DNA from: Hydromonas sp. | GTDB taxonomy: Bacteria; Pseudomonadota; Gammaproteobacteria; Burkholderiales; Burkholderiaceae | NCBI GenBank assembly: GCA_017495165.1 | Contig: JAFEII010000018.1 | Span: forward strand, 1-34,278 | Length of the DNA: 34,278 nucleotides | Direction: 5' to 3' | Part shown: piece after piece, positions 33,476 through 34,278 of the stretch | How positions within the stretch are numbered: position 1 is the first letter of the stretch | How the letters are laid out: each line of letters begins with the position of its first letter | The notes under the pieces: generated by a model | Databases searched by the model: none | The model's input: only the letters and a program-made list of their open reading frames with translations | What the model was told of the DNA's origin: nothing | Position numbers and translations under genes: made by a program

Positions 33476-34084
33476 ATGCATATTTATTTGATTGATGGTG
33501 AACAGGTTTTAAGGGACTCTTTAGGCTGGCTGCTTGAGTCTAGAGACTTACCTTGCCGAACATTTCCATCAGGCGAGGCTTTTTTAGAAGCGTACCCGTC
33601 GCTGCCAAGTAATGAGCCAAGCTGCATTATTTTGGACATTCGCATGGAGCCACACATGTCGGGGATTGAGTTGTTTAATAAAATCCCAGACATCCGCGAG
33701 AACTGGCCAGTTATTTTCTTGTCGGGTCATGGTGATATTTCTTTGGCGGTGAGTGCGGTGAAGCAGGGCGCGTTTGATTTTTTAGAGAAACCTTTTGCGG
33801 ACAATCAGCTGGTTGATCGCGTGTTTGAAGCTTTGGCGCAAAGCAAGGCGCGCTTAAACTGTAAGAAACAGTCGGATGTGATTCAAGAAAAAATTGCGTT
33901 GCTGAGTGATCGAGAAATCTCGGTGATGGAGTCAATTTTAAATGGCTTGTCGAATCGTGAGGCCTCAGAAAAATTAGAGATGTCGGTGCGTACGGTTGAG
34001 GTGCATCGTGCCAGTTTGTTTAAAAAAATGGAAGTTAAAGGCGCTGTTGAGTTGATTAACTTGTTGCAAATGCTTGACGTTTGA
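33476..34084 (+). CDS. FixJ-type response regulator
   Basis: This 202-residue regulator has a receiver domain (1-115) and a LuxR-type helix-turn-helix (about 140-200: LSDREISVMESILNGLSNREASEKLEMSVRTVEVHRASLFKKM). The phospho-acceptor is Asp54 (IILDIRM), with Ser83 (FLSGHGD) and Lys105 (EKPF) in the usual places. Two oddities: the acidic pair near the N-terminus reads Asp7-Gly8-Glu9 where FixJ proteins have Asp-Asp, and the loop after Asp54 (RMEPHMSG) is one residue longer than the common RMPGMSG. AAGGAAAA precedes ATG 33476, 13 bases after the kinase stop, so the two genes form an operon. The open frame from 33365 is rejected. Confidence 0.93.
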   Translation: MHIYLIDGEQVLRDSLGWLLESRDLPCRTFPSGEAFLEAYPSLPSNEPSCIILDIRMEPHMSGIELFNKIPDIRENWPVIFLSGHGDISLAVSAVKQGAFDFLEKPFADNQLVDRVFEALAQSKARLNCKKQSDVIQEKIALLSDREISVMESILNGLSNREASEKLEMSVRTVEVHRASLFKKMEVKGAVELINLLQMLDV

Positions 34085-34168
34085 TGGCTGTTGTTTGCTG
34101 CGCGAGGCTTTTGGCTGGCGCGTGCTTGATGTTAATGTAATCGGTAATCAGCGCATTAAAAACACATT

Positions 34169-34218
34169 AAAACCCCATTAAAAAACCTGCTGAAAGGCAG
34201 GTTTTTTAATGGGGTTTT
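34169..34218 (+). terminator. Very strong terminator after the response regulator
   Basis: A perfect 22-bp stem (34169-34190 with 34197-34218) encloses a TGAAAG loop. Both ends carry A/T tracts, so it can act in both directions. It lies about 85 bases after the stop codon; those 85 bases hold no recognisable gene. Confidence 0.92.
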
Positions 34219-34234
34219 GTCCCGTCCTATAATA

Positions 34235-34247
34235 GGTTGACACAACC
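34235..34247. promoter_or_regulatory. Small inverted repeat upstream of the edge gene
   Basis: GGTTG and CAACC form a 5-bp inverted repeat around ACA, 24 bases before the start of the cut-off gene and just after a TATAAT (34228-34233) that may be its -10 box. It could be an operator or the end of a mobile element. Confidence 0.25.
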
Positions 34248-34271
34248 GAGCGAGTAGCTCAGGAGTGTCCG

Positions 34272-34278
34272 ATGAAGC
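34272..34278 (+). CDS. First codons of a gene cut by the window edge
   Basis: ATG-AAG-C follows a well-placed AGGAG (34261-34265, six-base spacing). Only two codons and one base are visible, so no product can be named. Confidence 0.4.

Overview
The window looks like chromosome of a betaproteobacterium (probably Burkholderiales) of moderate GC content. The support is gene order: thrS-infC-rpmI-rplT, then pheS, pheT, ihfA and a MerR-type gene, and a short-chain reductase-folB-ttcA cluster. No organism name can be read from the sequence.

Region 1 (about 0.5-14.6 kb, + strand) is a surface-polysaccharide (O-antigen or capsule) locus of the Wzx/Wzy type. It holds rfbC, a Wzx flippase, wecB, a GT4 glycosyltransferase, two GT2 glycosyltransferases, an EpsG/Wzy-like polymerase, a WbpV/WreQ-like reductase, a PglC-like initiating phosphoglycosyltransferase, a WbpM-like 4,6-dehydratase, a Wzz chain-length regulator and galU. 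Most genes from wzx to the reductase overlap or nearly touch, so they are probably translationally coupled; there are gaps of 42 and 70 bases around the first GT2 gene and the polymerase. The stretch from wzx to wzy is clearly more AT-rich than its flanks, which suggests transfer. Dehydratase, reductase and initiating transferase together point to UDP-QuiNAc (or a similar 6-deoxy-HexNAc) as the first sugar. A HigBA-like toxin-antitoxin pair and a 5'-truncated Fic gene interrupt the locus.

Region 2 (14.6-20.4 kb) is mixed housekeeping: a gene-poor gap with a REP pair and a probable glgA relic, a pteridine-reductase-like SDR, folB, ttcA, an ImmA/IrrE metalloprotease paired with an unknown two-TM protein, and an Atm1-type ABC exporter.

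Region 3 (20.4-30.7 kb) starts with tRNA-Val(GAC). Between the tRNA and thrS lies what reads as a complete ribosome-mediated attenuator: a 15-codon peptide with four Thr codons, mutually exclusive 1:2, 2:3 and 3:4 pairings, and a U-tailed terminator. infC starts at ATC, and a long hairpin precedes rpmI. pheS and pheT, normally adjacent, are 1.6 kb apart. They are separated by a secreted protein of unknown function, a PaiB-family gene, a long palindrome and two REPIN-like inverted repeat pairs.

Region 4 (30.7-34.3 kb) has a HAD phosphatase overlapping a PAS sensor kinase, then a FixJ-type response regulator, closed by a 22-bp-stem terminator. The last bases carry a strong ribosome binding site and the first codons of a cut-off gene.
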